Below, in pieces: positions 16,007 to 24,329 of a stretch of DNA of 64,000 nt. The notes under the pieces are model-generated. The model searched no databases and was not told the origin of the DNA. It saw nothing but the letters and a program-made list of their open reading frames with translations. The position numbers were made by a program, and so were the translations under genes. Numbering within the stretch: the stretch's first letter is position 1; the number at the start of each line of letters is the position of its first letter. This DNA is from Pelomonas asaccharophilus_A (GTDB lineage: Bacteria > Pseudomonadota > Gammaproteobacteria > Burkholderiales > Burkholderiaceae_C), in contig NZ_JAVDXV010000002.1 of NCBI RefSeq assembly GCF_031458115.1, positions 620,001 to 684,000 on the forward strand, given 5' to 3'.

Positions 16007-16747
16007 ATGCGCTTCGACATCCTGACGATCTTCCCGGAGCTGTTCGCGCCGCATCTGATGCATGGCGTCACGCGGCGCGCGTTCGAGAGTCGCCAGGTCG
16101 ATGTGCGGCTCTGGCCGCTGCGCGATTTCGCCGAAGACAACTATCGCCGCGTGGACGACCGCCCCTATGGTGGCGGCCCCGGCATGGTGATGCTGGCGGA
16201 GCCGCTGGACAAGGCGTTGGCCGCGGTCAAGGCGGACCGCGGCGAAAACCAGCCGGCCGTCATTCACTTCACGCCCACCGGTGCCCGCATCGATCAGGCG
16301 CGGGTGCAGGAACTGGCGGCCGGTCCCGGCGCCATCCTGCTGTGCGGCCGTTACGAAGGCATAGACCAGCGCGTGCTGGATCGCCATGTGACGCTGGAAC
16401 TCAGCCTGGGTGACTTTGTGCTGTCCGGCGGCGAACTGCCGGCACTGGCGCTCTTGGACGCGGTGGCCCGCTTGCAGGACGGTGTGTTGGGGGACGCGCA
16501 GTCCCATCAGCAGGACAGTTTCTCCGACGGCCTGCTGGACTGCCCTCACTACAGCCGCCCCGAAGTCTTGCCTGATGGTCGCGAGGTGCCGGCGGTGCTG
16601 ATGTCCGGCCATCATGCCGACATCAAGCGCTGGCGCCGCGAACGCTCGCTCGCCGTGACGGCGGCGCGTCGGCCCGACCTGATCGGGGCTGCTCGGGCGG
16701 CAGGTCTGCTGAGCAAGGCGGACGAAGCCTTCCTGGCCAAGCTCTAG
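16007..16747 (+). CDS. trmD: tRNA (guanine-37-N1)-methyltransferase
   Basis: A 246-residue SPOUT enzyme that methylates G37 next to the anticodon using S-adenosylmethionine, preventing +1 frameshifts. Seen: MRFDILTIFPELF at the start, DRPYGGGPGMVM, the knotted cofactor site LLCGRYEGIDQRVLD and LSGGELPALALLDAVAR. Full length for the family. It begins 7 bases after rimM, so it is co-transcribed. Confidence 0.98.
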   Translation: MRFDILTIFPELFAPHLMHGVTRRAFESRQVDVRLWPLRDFAEDNYRRVDDRPYGGGPGMVMLAEPLDKALAAVKADRGENQPAVIHFTPTGARIDQARVQELAAGPGAILLCGRYEGIDQRVLDRHVTLELSLGDFVLSGGELPALALLDAVARLQDGVLGDAQSHQQDSFSDGLLDCPHYSRPEVLPDGREVPAVLMSGHHADIKRWRRERSLAVTAARRPDLIGAARAAGLLSKADEAFLAKL

Positions 16748-16872
16748 GCGAAACCCGCAAGTCAGGCTACACTAGCGGGCTGTCCGATCCTCTGGCGGTT
16801 CGAGTGGCTCTGGAATCCAGGGCTGCAAACATCCCGATAAATAGCGTTTCGCCAAGATCCTTAGGAGTACAG

Positions 16873-17226
16873 ATGGACCTGATCCAAACCCTTGAGCAAG
16901 AAGAAATTGCTCGCCTGAACAAGACCATCCCGGCCTTCGCCCCCGGCGACACCGTGATCGTCAGCGTGAACGTCGTTGAAGGCACCCGCAAGCGCGTGCA
17001 GGCCTACGAAGGCGTCGTCATCGCCAAGCGCAACCGCGGCCTGAACAGCAGCTTCATCGTCCGCAAGATTTCCAGCGGCGAAGGCGTGGAACGTACGTTC
17101 CAGCTGTACAGCCCGCTGATCGCCTCGATCGAAGTCAAGCGCCGCGGCGATGTCCGTCGTGCCAAGCTGTACTACCTCCGTCAGCGTTCGGGCAAGTCGG
17201 CGCGTATCAAGGAAAAGCTGGCCTAA
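16873..17226 (+). CDS. rplS: 50S ribosomal protein L19
   Basis: A 117-residue large-subunit protein at the 30S-50S interface. Conserved text: PAFAPGDTVIVSVNVVEGTR and VIAKRNRGLNSSFIVRK, ending YYLRQRSGKSARIKEKLA. ATG 16873 is preceded by TTAGGAG. The 125-base gap after trmD contains TACACT (16769-16774), a possible extra -10 that could raise L19 output independently, but its -35 is not convincing. A clean terminator follows. Confidence 0.98.
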   Translation: MDLIQTLEQEEIARLNKTIPAFAPGDTVIVSVNVVEGTRKRVQAYEGVVIAKRNRGLNSSFIVRKISSGEGVERTFQLYSPLIASIEVKRRGDVRRAKLYYLRQRSGKSARIKEKLA

Positions 17227-17246
17227 TCAGCCGGTTCCCCACCGCC

Positions 17247-17287
17247 AAAGCCGCCTGGAGCTACGCTCTCGGCGGCTTTTGTTTTTT
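17247..17287 (+). terminator. Rho-independent terminator of the rpsP-rplS operon
   Basis: AAAGCCGCC (17247-17255) pairs with GGCGGCTTT (17271-17279) across a 15-base loop, followed by TGTTTTTT. It lies 20 bases after the rplS stop and just upstream of the next gene. Confidence 0.85.
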
Positions 17288-17296
17288 CTGCCGCGC

Positions 17297-17980
17297 ATGA
17301 CCCGTCCCGCCATCACCCAGCCCCAACTCGCGCCCGTCACGGGCGTTGATGACCATCTGCCCGCGGTTCCCGCTGCCGCGTTGACGGCCGAGGCGATCCG
17401 TGCACGGCTGGCGGCGGCGGCCGCGTGGACGCCGGAGTTCGCGGGTGATGGCGGCTTGTTCGCCAATCGCGAGCCGGCCGGTGCCGCGGTGCTGGTGCCG
17501 CTGGTGCAGCGCGACGAAGGACTGTCGTTGCTGCTGACCCGCCGCACCGACCACCTGCGTGACCACGCCGGCCAGATCAGCTTTCCCGGCGGCCGCGTCG
17601 AGCCCGAGGACGACGGCCCGGTCGCGACGGCGCTGCGCGAGACCGAGGAAGAGATCGGCCTGCCCCGCGAGTTCATCCAGGTCATCGGACAGTTGCCGGT
17701 TTATTCGACGGTGACGGCCTTCCAGGTCACGCCGGTGGTCGCGCTCGTCGAGCCGGGATTCACGCTGAAGCTGGACGAGTTCGAGGTGGCCGAGGCCTTC
17801 GAGGTGCCGCTGGCCTTCCTGATGAATCCGACCCACCACCGCCACCATCGCTTCGAGTTCGGTGGGGCCGAGCGGCGCTTCCTGTCGATGCCGTGGCAGG
17901 GGCCGGAGCGTGAGTACTTCATCTGGGGCGCGACGGCCGCGATGTTGCGCAACTTCTACCGACTGCTGATCACGGTCTGA
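17297..17980 (+). CDS. Nudix hydrolase, CoA pyrophosphatase type
   Basis: A 227-residue Nudix enzyme. The segment LLTRRTDHLRDHAGQISFPG is the UPF0035 signature of CoA/acyl-CoA pyrophosphatases (NudL class), and GRVEPEDDGPVATALRETEE followed by EIGL is the Nudix box with its metal-binding glutamates. It probably cleaves CoA or oxidised CoA to phosphopantetheine and 3',5'-ADP. ATG 17297 follows the rplS terminator. It precedes the CobD/CbiB-like gene, a pairing common in Burkholderiales. Confidence 0.93.
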   Translation: MTRPAITQPQLAPVTGVDDHLPAVPAAALTAEAIRARLAAAAAWTPEFAGDGGLFANREPAGAAVLVPLVQRDEGLSLLLTRRTDHLRDHAGQISFPGGRVEPEDDGPVATALRETEEEIGLPREFIQVIGQLPVYSTVTAFQVTPVVALVEPGFTLKLDEFEVAEAFEVPLAFLMNPTHHRHHRFEFGGAERRFLSMPWQGPEREYFIWGATAAMLRNFYRLLITV

Positions 17981-18012
17981 GCACCGGTCGGGCGCCACTA
18001 TCATCCCGGCCC

Positions 18013-19002
18013 ATGAATTTCTTTGCGGTGCTGCTGGCCCTGTTGTGTGAGCAACTCAAGCCCCTGAGGCATGGCAATCGCGTGCACCAGTCGGTCATTG
18101 CCTGGGTGCGCTGGACGGGCCGCAACTTCGACGCGGGGGGCGAGCACCACGCCGCCGTCGTCTGGGCGATCACCGTGCTCGTGCCGGGCATCGCGGTCGC
18201 GCTGCTGTACTGGGCCGCACATCACTTCATGGTGTTGCTGGCGCTGGCGCTGAACGTCCTCGTGCTCTATCTGACGCTGGGCTTCCGGCAGTTCAGCCAT
18301 TACTTCACCGACATCCGCGACGCGCTGGAGCGCGGCGACGACGCGACCGCGCGCCAGCTGCTGGCCGAATGGCGCCACCTCGATGCCAGCGAATTGCCGC
18401 GCACCGAGCTGATCCGCCACGTCATCGAGCATTCGCTGTTGGCCGCGCATCGCCACGTGTTCGGCGTGTTCTTCTGGTTCATCGTCTGCTCGACGCTGGG
18501 CCTGGGGCCGGCGGGTGCCGTGATCTATCGCATGGCCGAATTCGCCAGCCGCTACTGGGCTTTCAAGAGCCGCACGCTGGACGCGCCCACCAATCAGCGG
18601 CTGCTGGCCTTGTCACGCCAGGCTTTCGTGTTCATAGACCATGTGCCGGCCCGCCTGACGGCCGCCGGCTTTGCCATCGTCGGCAATTTCGAAGAAGCGG
18701 TGAACGCGTGGCGCCGCGACGCCTCGCTCTGGCTGCATCCCAACGAAGGCATCATCCTCGCGTCGGCCGCCGGTGCCGTGGGCCTGCAGCTGGGTGGTGC
18801 CGCCGCGCCGGGCATCACGCCGGACCGCAGCAAGACCTTCGACGCCGGCTCCGAGCCCGAAGCCACCGGCGCCGCCGGCTCCACGGCGGGTGCGCCGCCG
18901 CAACTGGGCCATCTGCAGAGCGTGGTGGGCTTGGTGTGGCGTTCGGTGGTGCTGTGGATGCTGCTGCTGGCGCTGCTGACGCTGGCCAACCTGGTCGGCT
19001 GA
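18013..19002 (+). CDS. CobD/CbiB family membrane protein (AmpE-like)
   Basis: A 329-residue membrane protein with about five hydrophobic segments and a C-terminal helix (VLWMLLLALLTLANLVG). The opening FFAVLLALLCEQLKPL and the middle RHVFGVFFWFIVCSTLGLGP followed by AGAVIYRMAEFAS resemble both cobalamin CbiB/CobD (adenosylcobinamide-phosphate synthase) and the regulator AmpE, which share a fold. Placement before cobT-cobS-cobC suggests cobalamin work, but the AmpE-like N-terminus makes me cautious. A flexible Ala/Gly/Pro-rich stretch (about residues 265-300) is unusual for a strict CbiB. Confidence 0.75.
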   Translation: MNFFAVLLALLCEQLKPLRHGNRVHQSVIAWVRWTGRNFDAGGEHHAAVVWAITVLVPGIAVALLYWAAHHFMVLLALALNVLVLYLTLGFRQFSHYFTDIRDALERGDDATARQLLAEWRHLDASELPRTELIRHVIEHSLLAAHRHVFGVFFWFIVCSTLGLGPAGAVIYRMAEFASRYWAFKSRTLDAPTNQRLLALSRQAFVFIDHVPARLTAAGFAIVGNFEEAVNAWRRDASLWLHPNEGIILASAAGAVGLQLGGAAAPGITPDRSKTFDAGSEPEATGAAGSTAGAPPQLGHLQSVVGLVWRSVVLWMLLLALLTLANLVG

Positions 19003-19007
19003 AACCC

Positions 19008-20033
19008 ATGAACCTTCCTGATCTGCCGGCGCTGGCCGAGCCTGGGCTGGCTGCGCGTGTGCAGCACGCCATCGACCACAAGACCAAGCCGCTGGGTGCG
19101 CTGGGGCGCATCGAGGCGTTGGCGCTGCAACTGGCGCTGATCCAGGGCGAGGAAATTCCGGTGCTGCGCGAGCCGCAGCTGGTGGTTTTTGCGGCCGACC
19201 ATGGGCTGTCTCGTCGCGGCGTGTCGGCCTACCCGCGCGAGGTCACGCCGCAGATGGTGGCCAACATGCTGGCCGGCGGCGCGGCGGTGTCGGTGCTGGC
19301 GCGTCAGCAGGGGCTGGCGTTGACGATCGCGGATTGCGGCGTCGATGCGCTGCTGGCGCCAGGCGCTGCGGACCTGCGCATCGCGCCCGGCACGGCCGAC
19401 GCGAGTGCCGGCTCGGCGATGACGCTGGCGCAGGCGCAGCAGGCGCTGAGCAATGGCATGGCGCTGGTCGAGCGCCTGCCGGGCAATGCGCTGCTGCTGG
19501 GCGAGATGGGCATAGGCAACACGTCATCGGCCAGCCTGCTGATGCAAAGGCTGACCGGCTTGCCGCTTGCCGACTGCGTGGGCCGCGGCACGGGGCTGGA
19601 TGACGCCGGCATGGCGCGCAAGCTGGCGGTGCTGGAGCAGGCGCTGGCCGTCAATGCCGCGGCGCTGGCGCCGCTGGACATTGCCGCCGCACTGGGCGGC
19701 TTCGAGATCGTCACGATGGCCGGCAGCGTCATCGCGGCCGCCGCGCATCGCCGCGTGGTCGTGGTCGACGGCTTCATCACGACGGCCGCCGTTGCGCTGG
19801 CCGAGGCGCTGCGACCCGGCGTGCTGGCAGCGTGTGTGTTCGGCCACCGTTCCGCCGAGGGGCCGCATGCGCGCTGGCTGCAGCACCTGGGCGTGCGGCC
19901 ATTGCTGGACCTGGACCTGCGCCTGGGGGAGGGCAGCGGCGCGGCGCTGGCCTGGCCGCTGCTGACCGCCGCCTGTGCACTGCTGGCTGACATGGCCAGC
20001 TTCGACAGCGCCGGGGTCAGCAACAAGGACTGA
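19008..20033 (+). CDS. cobT: Nicotinate-nucleotide--dimethylbenzimidazole phosphoribosyltransferase
   Basis: A 341-residue enzyme making alpha-ribazole 5'-phosphate from nicotinate mononucleotide and dimethylbenzimidazole, for the lower ligand of cobalamin. Key segments: KTKPLGALGRIEALALQLAL, VVFAADHGLSRRGVSAYP, GEMGIGNTSSAS and DGFITTAAVALAEAL. The catalytic Glu should be the first residue of EGSGAALAWPLLTAA near the C-terminus. ATG 19008, five bases after the previous stop; cobS follows 2 bases later. Confidence 0.96.
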   Translation: MNLPDLPALAEPGLAARVQHAIDHKTKPLGALGRIEALALQLALIQGEEIPVLREPQLVVFAADHGLSRRGVSAYPREVTPQMVANMLAGGAAVSVLARQQGLALTIADCGVDALLAPGAADLRIAPGTADASAGSAMTLAQAQQALSNGMALVERLPGNALLLGEMGIGNTSSASLLMQRLTGLPLADCVGRGTGLDDAGMARKLAVLEQALAVNAAALAPLDIAAALGGFEIVTMAGSVIAAAAHRRVVVVDGFITTAAVALAEALRPGVLAACVFGHRSAEGPHARWLQHLGVRPLLDLDLRLGEGSGAALAWPLLTAACALLADMASFDSAGVSNKD

Positions 20034-20035
20034 GC

Positions 20036-20797
20036 ATGCGCTTGTTCCTCGTCGCACTGCAGTTCCTGACGCGGCTGCCGGTGCGCGTGAACGGGTTCCA
20101 GCCTGCATGGCTGAACGACTGCGTGCGCCACTTCCCTTTGGTCGGCGCCTTGGTGGGTGCGGTGGGCGCGGCGGTGCTGCTCGGGGCGTCGCAGTTCTGG
20201 CCGGCCTGGATTGCCGCCGTGCTGGCGCTGACGGCCACGATCGCGCTGACGGGCGGTTTCCACGAAGACGGCCTGGCGGACACCTTAGACGCGCTGGGCG
20301 GCGTCGTGCCGCGCGACAAGGCGCTGGCCATCATGAAGGACTCGCGCATCGGCAGCTACGGCGCGCTGGCGCTGGGTCTGAGCCTGCTGCTGCGCGCCGC
20401 GCTGCTGGCGGTGCTGGCCTCGCGCCCGTTGTGGGCCGCGGTGGCGGCCGTGCTGACCTGCCACGCGTTCGCGCGTGCGGCGGCAGTGGGCGTCATGGTC
20501 AGCCTTCCTTATGGGGGCGATGCGGAACACGCCAAGGCCAAGCCGCTGGCGCTGATCGTTGCACCTCGCAATGCGCTGATCGCGCTGGGCTGGTGCGGGT
20601 TGCTCGCGTTGGCGCTGGGCGCATGGGGCGTGCCGCTGCAGCGCCTGCTGCTTGCGGCCGTCGCGGCCGGCGCTGTGGCACTGATGATGCGGCAGTGGTT
20701 GAAGCGGCGCCTGGGCGGCTACACGGGCGATGGTCTAGGGGCCACCGAGCAGCTGGCCGAGATCGCCGTGCTGCTGGCCTTCACGGCGGCCATCTGA
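20036..20797 (+). CDS. cobS: Adenosylcobinamide-GDP ribazoletransferase (cobalamin synthase)
   Basis: A 253-residue integral membrane enzyme that joins adenosylcobinamide-GDP to alpha-ribazole (phosphate) in the last assembly step. The N-terminus ALQFLTRLPV and the acidic signature TGGFHEDGLADTLDALGG are diagnostic, with KDSRIGSYGALAL following. About six helices. Its TGA overlaps the ATG of the next gene, so it is coupled to cobC. Confidence 0.95.
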   Translation: MRLFLVALQFLTRLPVRVNGFQPAWLNDCVRHFPLVGALVGAVGAAVLLGASQFWPAWIAAVLALTATIALTGGFHEDGLADTLDALGGVVPRDKALAIMKDSRIGSYGALALGLSLLLRAALLAVLASRPLWAAVAAVLTCHAFARAAAVGVMVSLPYGGDAEHAKAKPLALIVAPRNALIALGWCGLLALALGAWGVPLQRLLLAAVAAGAVALMMRQWLKRRLGGYTGDGLGATEQLAEIAVLLAFTAAI

Positions 20798-21324
20798 TGT
20801 TCACGATCTGGCGCCACCCCAGGCCACGAGGTGCCGAGGGGCGCTGCATTGGCGGCCGCACCGACCTGCCGGTGGATCCGCGCAAGGCCAAGCGGCTGGC
20901 GCATCGCATCCGTGCGCACGCACGCCGCCGAGGCCTGCCGCGCGAGGTGATCACGTCACCGCTGCAGCGGGCTGCGGATGTAGGCCGATGGCTGAAGCGC
21001 TGGGGCTTTGCCTGGCGCACCGACCCCGCGCTGCGCGAGATGGACTTCGGCACCTGGGACGGCAAACCCTGGCGCGACATTCCGCAGGCCGAGTTCGACC
21101 GCTGGCTGGCCGACTTCTGCGGCTTTGGCTTCGAGGGCGGTGAGTCGCTGAATGCGCTGCTGGCCCGCGCGACGGCCTGGCGGCCACCTTGCGCGCTGGC
21201 CGTGGGCCATGGCGGCTGGGTCAACGCCCGCGCATGGCAAGGTCCACAAAAGCCGACGCCGGCCACGTGGCCGGCGCCGTTGGGTTACAGCAAGTCGTTT
21301 ACTTCAGAACCGTCTGCTGCATGA
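20797..21324 (+). CDS. cobC: Histidine phosphatase, probable alpha-ribazole phosphatase
   Basis: A 175-residue branch-1 histidine phosphatase. The phosphate pocket is IWRHPRP (R-H-P in place of the usual R-H-G), with a second pocket SPLQRAADVGRWL and the later VGHGGWVNARAW. Position after cobS, with which it overlaps by one base, indicates removal of phosphate from alpha-ribazole phosphate or adenosylcobalamin phosphate. The last 26 bases overlap the convergent S9 peptidase gene; the C-terminal tail after WPAPLGY is therefore probably not conserved. Confidence 0.88.
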   Translation: MFTIWRHPRPRGAEGRCIGGRTDLPVDPRKAKRLAHRIRAHARRRGLPREVITSPLQRAADVGRWLKRWGFAWRTDPALREMDFGTWDGKPWRDIPQAEFDRWLADFCGFGFEGGESLNALLARATAWRPPCALAVGHGGWVNARAWQGPQKPTPATWPAPLGYSKSFTSEPSAA

Positions 21325-23308
21325 ACAGCACCGTCGAATAGAACTGGAAGTCCTGGTTGTCCTTCTTCTGGAAGCCATGGCCTTCGTTCTCCGCGCGCAG
21401 GTACCAGACGGGCGTGCCGCCCTTGCGCACGGTCTCGACGATCTGCTCGGCCTCGGTGTAAGGCACGCGCGGGTCGTTCTTGCCCTGGATGACGAACAGC
21501 GGCTTTTTGATCTTGGCCGCGTTGGTCAGCGGCGAGATCTTCTCCAGGTGCGCCTTCATTGCGGGGTCGCGCTCGTCACCGTACTCGACGCGGCGCAGGT
21601 CGCGGCGGTAGCTTTCCGTGTTGTTCAGGAAGGTCACGAAGTGCGAGATGCCCACCACGTCGATGGCACCGGCGATGCGGTCGGCGTAGTTGGTCGACAC
21701 GGCCAGCGTCATGTAGCCGCCATAGCTGCCACCCGTGACCAGCACGCGCGACGGGTCCAGGTCGGGCTGCGTCGCGATCCAGTCCAGCAGCGCGCCGATG
21801 TCCTTCACAGAGTCCTCGCGCTTGAAGCCGTTGTCCATCGCCAGGAAGCTCTTGCCGTAGCCGCTGGAGCCGCGCACATTGGGTTGGATCAGTGCCATGC
21901 CCAGTTCCTGCACGTAGTAGGCGCTGCGGCCCAGGAAGCCGAAGGTCGCCTGCGACTCCGGGCCGCCATGGATGGAGATCAGCACCGGGCGCTTGCCCGT
22001 GAACTTCTTGGGCGGCGGCGTCATCAGGCCCGAGATGGTCGTGCCGTCGAAGCTCTTCCAGCGCACGATCTTCTGCTCGCTGAAGCCGGAGGTGTCCATG
22101 CCCGGTGCGGCGGACGCCTTGGTCCACTGCTGCACCTTGCCGTCCGTGCCCACGGAGTAGATCTGGCCCGGGCCCTGGGCGTTGCTGATCGAGAGGGCCA
22201 GCTCGCTGCGGCCGCGGTGGTAGCTGGCAGTGCCGATGTTGCCGTCGGGCAGCTTGGCGTTGAGGGCCTGCTCCTTGCCGCTGGCATCGAACAGGCGCAG
22301 CTCGTCGCGGCCGTCGACGTTGAACTGCGCGGCGAGCTTGCTGCCGTCTTCCGTCAGCGTGACGCCGCTGACGTCCCAGGGGATGTGGCTGCTGACGCGC
22401 GCCATGCCACCGCTTGCCAGGTCCAGCTTCATCAGCTCGCGGAACTCGCCGGCGCGGTCGCTGGCGATCCACATCGCGCGGCCGTCTGGCGCCCAGCCGG
22501 CGGGGGAGTACGAGGCCTTGGCCTCGGTGCTGCCCACGGCGGGCGCGACCTGGCGCGTGGCACCGCTGGCCAGGTCCAGCAGCCAGATCTGCGATTCGTT
22601 GGCCGACAGATAACGCGTCAGCGACAGGGTGCGCTCATCGGGCGACGGGCGGCCAGCCGCCCAACCACCCCCGTCCAGCTCCGCCAGCTTGCGGCGGCCT
22701 GCGGGCTTCTCGGGGTCCATCAGCCACAGCGTGGTCGTGATCTTGGTGCGCGTGCCGCCCTGGGCCGTGCGGTCGATGGGCACCGACGAGTAGACCAGCT
22801 GGCCGCTCTTGCGCAGCCAGGTGTTGATGGCATGGCGCTCGTCGGGGCTGGTCAGCAGCACCGGCTGCGCACCGGCCTGGTCCAGCGGCAGGCGGAAGAT
22901 CTGCCCGACCTCGTTGCCGCCAGCGGCGCGTTCGAACACGATGTACTTGCCGGTGCGCGGCTCGTAGGTGGCGCGTGTCACCGGGTCGGCACCGTCGGTC
23001 AGCTGCTGGCCTTCAGCCAGCGGCGACGTCACGCGGAAGATCTGCGCCGTGTTGGCGCCGGCCTTGCGGTGGCTAACCAGCATCTCGCGCGCGGTCGGAT
23101 GCCAGTCGGAGAACGTGTGGCCGCGGAAATCGTTGTAGCGACCGATCGCGTCGGCCAGGCTTTGCGGCACCGGCGGAATGCCTTGCACGACCAGGTTGGC
23201 GTTGGGTGCGACGGTGGCGGTGGACGAAGAGGGCGCGGGCGGCGGGGTGGACGCACAGGCAGCGAGCACGGCGGTTGCCAGCGCGCAAAGGGAAAGGCGA
23301 AGTTTCAT
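21299..23308 (-). CDS. S9 family peptidase (prolyl oligopeptidase/acylaminoacyl type), exported
   Basis: A 669-residue secreted serine peptidase. The N-terminus ends in VLAACAS, a lipobox, so it is probably a lipoprotein. The first two-thirds are WD/TolB-like beta-propeller sequence (SDWHPTAREM, YSPAGWAPDGRAMWIAS), the last third an alpha/beta-hydrolase domain with nucleophile VTGGSYGGYMTLAVS (about residue 525), the acid in GKNDPRVPYTEA and the His in ENEGHGF. This is the S9C layout, which cleaves short peptides. It is monocistronic with a hairpin pair just upstream. Confidence 0.94.
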   Translation of the reverse strand: MKLRLSLCALATAVLAACASTPPPAPSSSTATVAPNANLVVQGIPPVPQSLADAIGRYNDFRGHTFSDWHPTAREMLVSHRKAGANTAQIFRVTSPLAEGQQLTDGADPVTRATYEPRTGKYIVFERAAGGNEVGQIFRLPLDQAGAQPVLLTSPDERHAINTWLRKSGQLVYSSVPIDRTAQGGTRTKITTTLWLMDPEKPAGRRKLAELDGGGWAAGRPSPDERTLSLTRYLSANESQIWLLDLASGATRQVAPAVGSTEAKASYSPAGWAPDGRAMWIASDRAGEFRELMKLDLASGGMARVSSHIPWDVSGVTLTEDGSKLAAQFNVDGRDELRLFDASGKEQALNAKLPDGNIGTASYHRGRSELALSISNAQGPGQIYSVGTDGKVQQWTKASAAPGMDTSGFSEQKIVRWKSFDGTTISGLMTPPPKKFTGKRPVLISIHGGPESQATFGFLGRSAYYVQELGMALIQPNVRGSSGYGKSFLAMDNGFKREDSVKDIGALLDWIATQPDLDPSRVLVTGGSYGGYMTLAVSTNYADRIAGAIDVVGISHFVTFLNNTESYRRDLRRVEYGDERDPAMKAHLEKISPLTNAAKIKKPLFVIQGKNDPRVPYTEAEQIVETVRKGGTPVWYLRAENEGHGFQKKDNQDFQFYSTVLFMQQTVLK

Positions 23309-23324
23309 GAGGGAGCCTCAAAAG

Positions 23325-23351
23325 AAAATGGGCGCTTGAAGCGCCCATTTT
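23325..23351 (-). terminator. Terminator for the Tim44-domain gene
   Basis: A perfect 11 bp inverted repeat (AAAATGGGCGC at 23325-23335, GCGCCCATTTT at 23341-23351) with a 5-base loop. On the minus strand the A/T-rich stem base ends in CATTTTCTTTTG, so it reads as an intrinsic terminator between the Tim44-domain gene and the S9 peptidase gene. Confidence 0.75.
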
Positions 23352-23353
23352 GG

Positions 23354-23381
23354 AGCGGGTTGGACTAGTGTCTAACCCGCT
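23354..23381 (-). repeat. Second hairpin beside the terminator
   Basis: A 12 bp stem (23354-23365 with 23370-23381, one wobble-type mismatch) around a TAGT loop, directly abutting the terminator hairpin and 10 bases downstream of the Tim44-domain stop. It has no T-run of its own; it may help termination or protect the transcript end. Confidence 0.6.
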
Positions 23382-23391
23382 GTGTCGTTGG

Positions 23392-24273
23392 TCATGCCGT
23401 CGGCTGGATGCCGGCGATCAGCCAGCCCTCGCCTGACTGCACCAGGTGCCACACCTCGTCGAAGTCCGTGGCGGCTTGCTCGCTCTGTTCACGTACCAGG
23501 CCCCAGAAGCGCACCGACACAATCTGCTCGCCGCGCTCGGTCGCCACGTCCACGACGCTGGCGTCCAGCTGCAGCACCTCGGTGCGCTGCGTCTGGCTGC
23601 CGCGCTCCAGCAGGTCGGACTGGATGCTGGCGTACATCTGCGGCGTCGTGAAGCGGCGCAGGTCGGCCTGGTCACCGGCGTCGTTGGCGGCCTGCAGACG
23701 GATGAACACCTGCTTGGCGATCTTCTCGAAGCCGGCGGCATCGAAATCGGCGGGCACGGTGTTGCTCACGCTGCTGGCAGCGGCGACCGGTGCGGCGGCC
23801 TGGGGTTGCCACGCGGGCTGCTGCTGCTCGGCCTGCTGCATGCGGAAGCTGCCACCGTTCGCACCCGCGCCGGCCAACTGGGCCTTGGGCTTGGCGAAGC
23901 GACGAACCAGGAAGCCGATGACAACGAAGGCAACGATGCCCAGCAGCAGCATGGTCATGAAGTTCGCCAGTTCGGCACCGAAGCCGAGGTGGCTGGCCAG
24001 CGCGGCCAGGCCCAGGCCTGCGGCCAGGCCGGCGATGGGGCCCATCCACGAGCGCTTGGGCGCCGCGGCCGGGGCTGCGGGCGTCGCGGCTGCCTGCTTG
24101 GCAGGCGCGGCCTGTTGCGGGGCCGCCGGCTGGGCTGGTGGCGTTTGCGGCGTCGTCTGCGTGGGCACGCTGCGCTTCATGCCGCCGCCGCCCAGGCGCT
24201 TGGCCTCGGCGTCATGGACGGGCAGGGCAACGGCCAGCAGGGTGGCCAGGCTCACGGCAAGGATGCGGTTCAA
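23392..24273 (-). CDS. Tim44-like domain exported/membrane protein
   Basis: A 293-residue protein with a signal peptide (NRILAVSLATLLAVALPVHDAEA), then the conserved KRLGGGG motif, a Pro/Ala/Gln-rich spacer, a membrane segment (MTMLLLGIVAFVVIGFLV) and a C-terminal Tim44/NTF2-like fold (AAGFEKIAKQVFIRLQAAND through WHLVQSGEGWLIAGIQ). Bacterial homologues are of unknown function. I start at TTG 24273 because GGAG precedes it and it gives the family's usual short N-terminus; the frame is open another 20 codons upstream to TTG 24333. Confidence 0.85.
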   Translation of the reverse strand: MNRILAVSLATLLAVALPVHDAEAKRLGGGGMKRSVPTQTTPQTPPAQPAAPQQAAPAKQAAATPAAPAAAPKRSWMGPIAGLAAGLGLAALASHLGFGAELANFMTMLLLGIVAFVVIGFLVRRFAKPKAQLAGAGANGGSFRMQQAEQQQPAWQPQAAAPVAAASSVSNTVPADFDAAGFEKIAKQVFIRLQAANDAGDQADLRRFTTPQMYASIQSDLLERGSQTQRTEVLQLDASVVDVATERGEQIVSVRFWGLVREQSEQAATDFDEVWHLVQSGEGWLIAGIQPTA

Positions 24274-24329
24274 GCGAGTCTCCAAGAGATTGGGATACAA
24301 GCCACAAATAGCGGCTAGGCTCAGGATTT

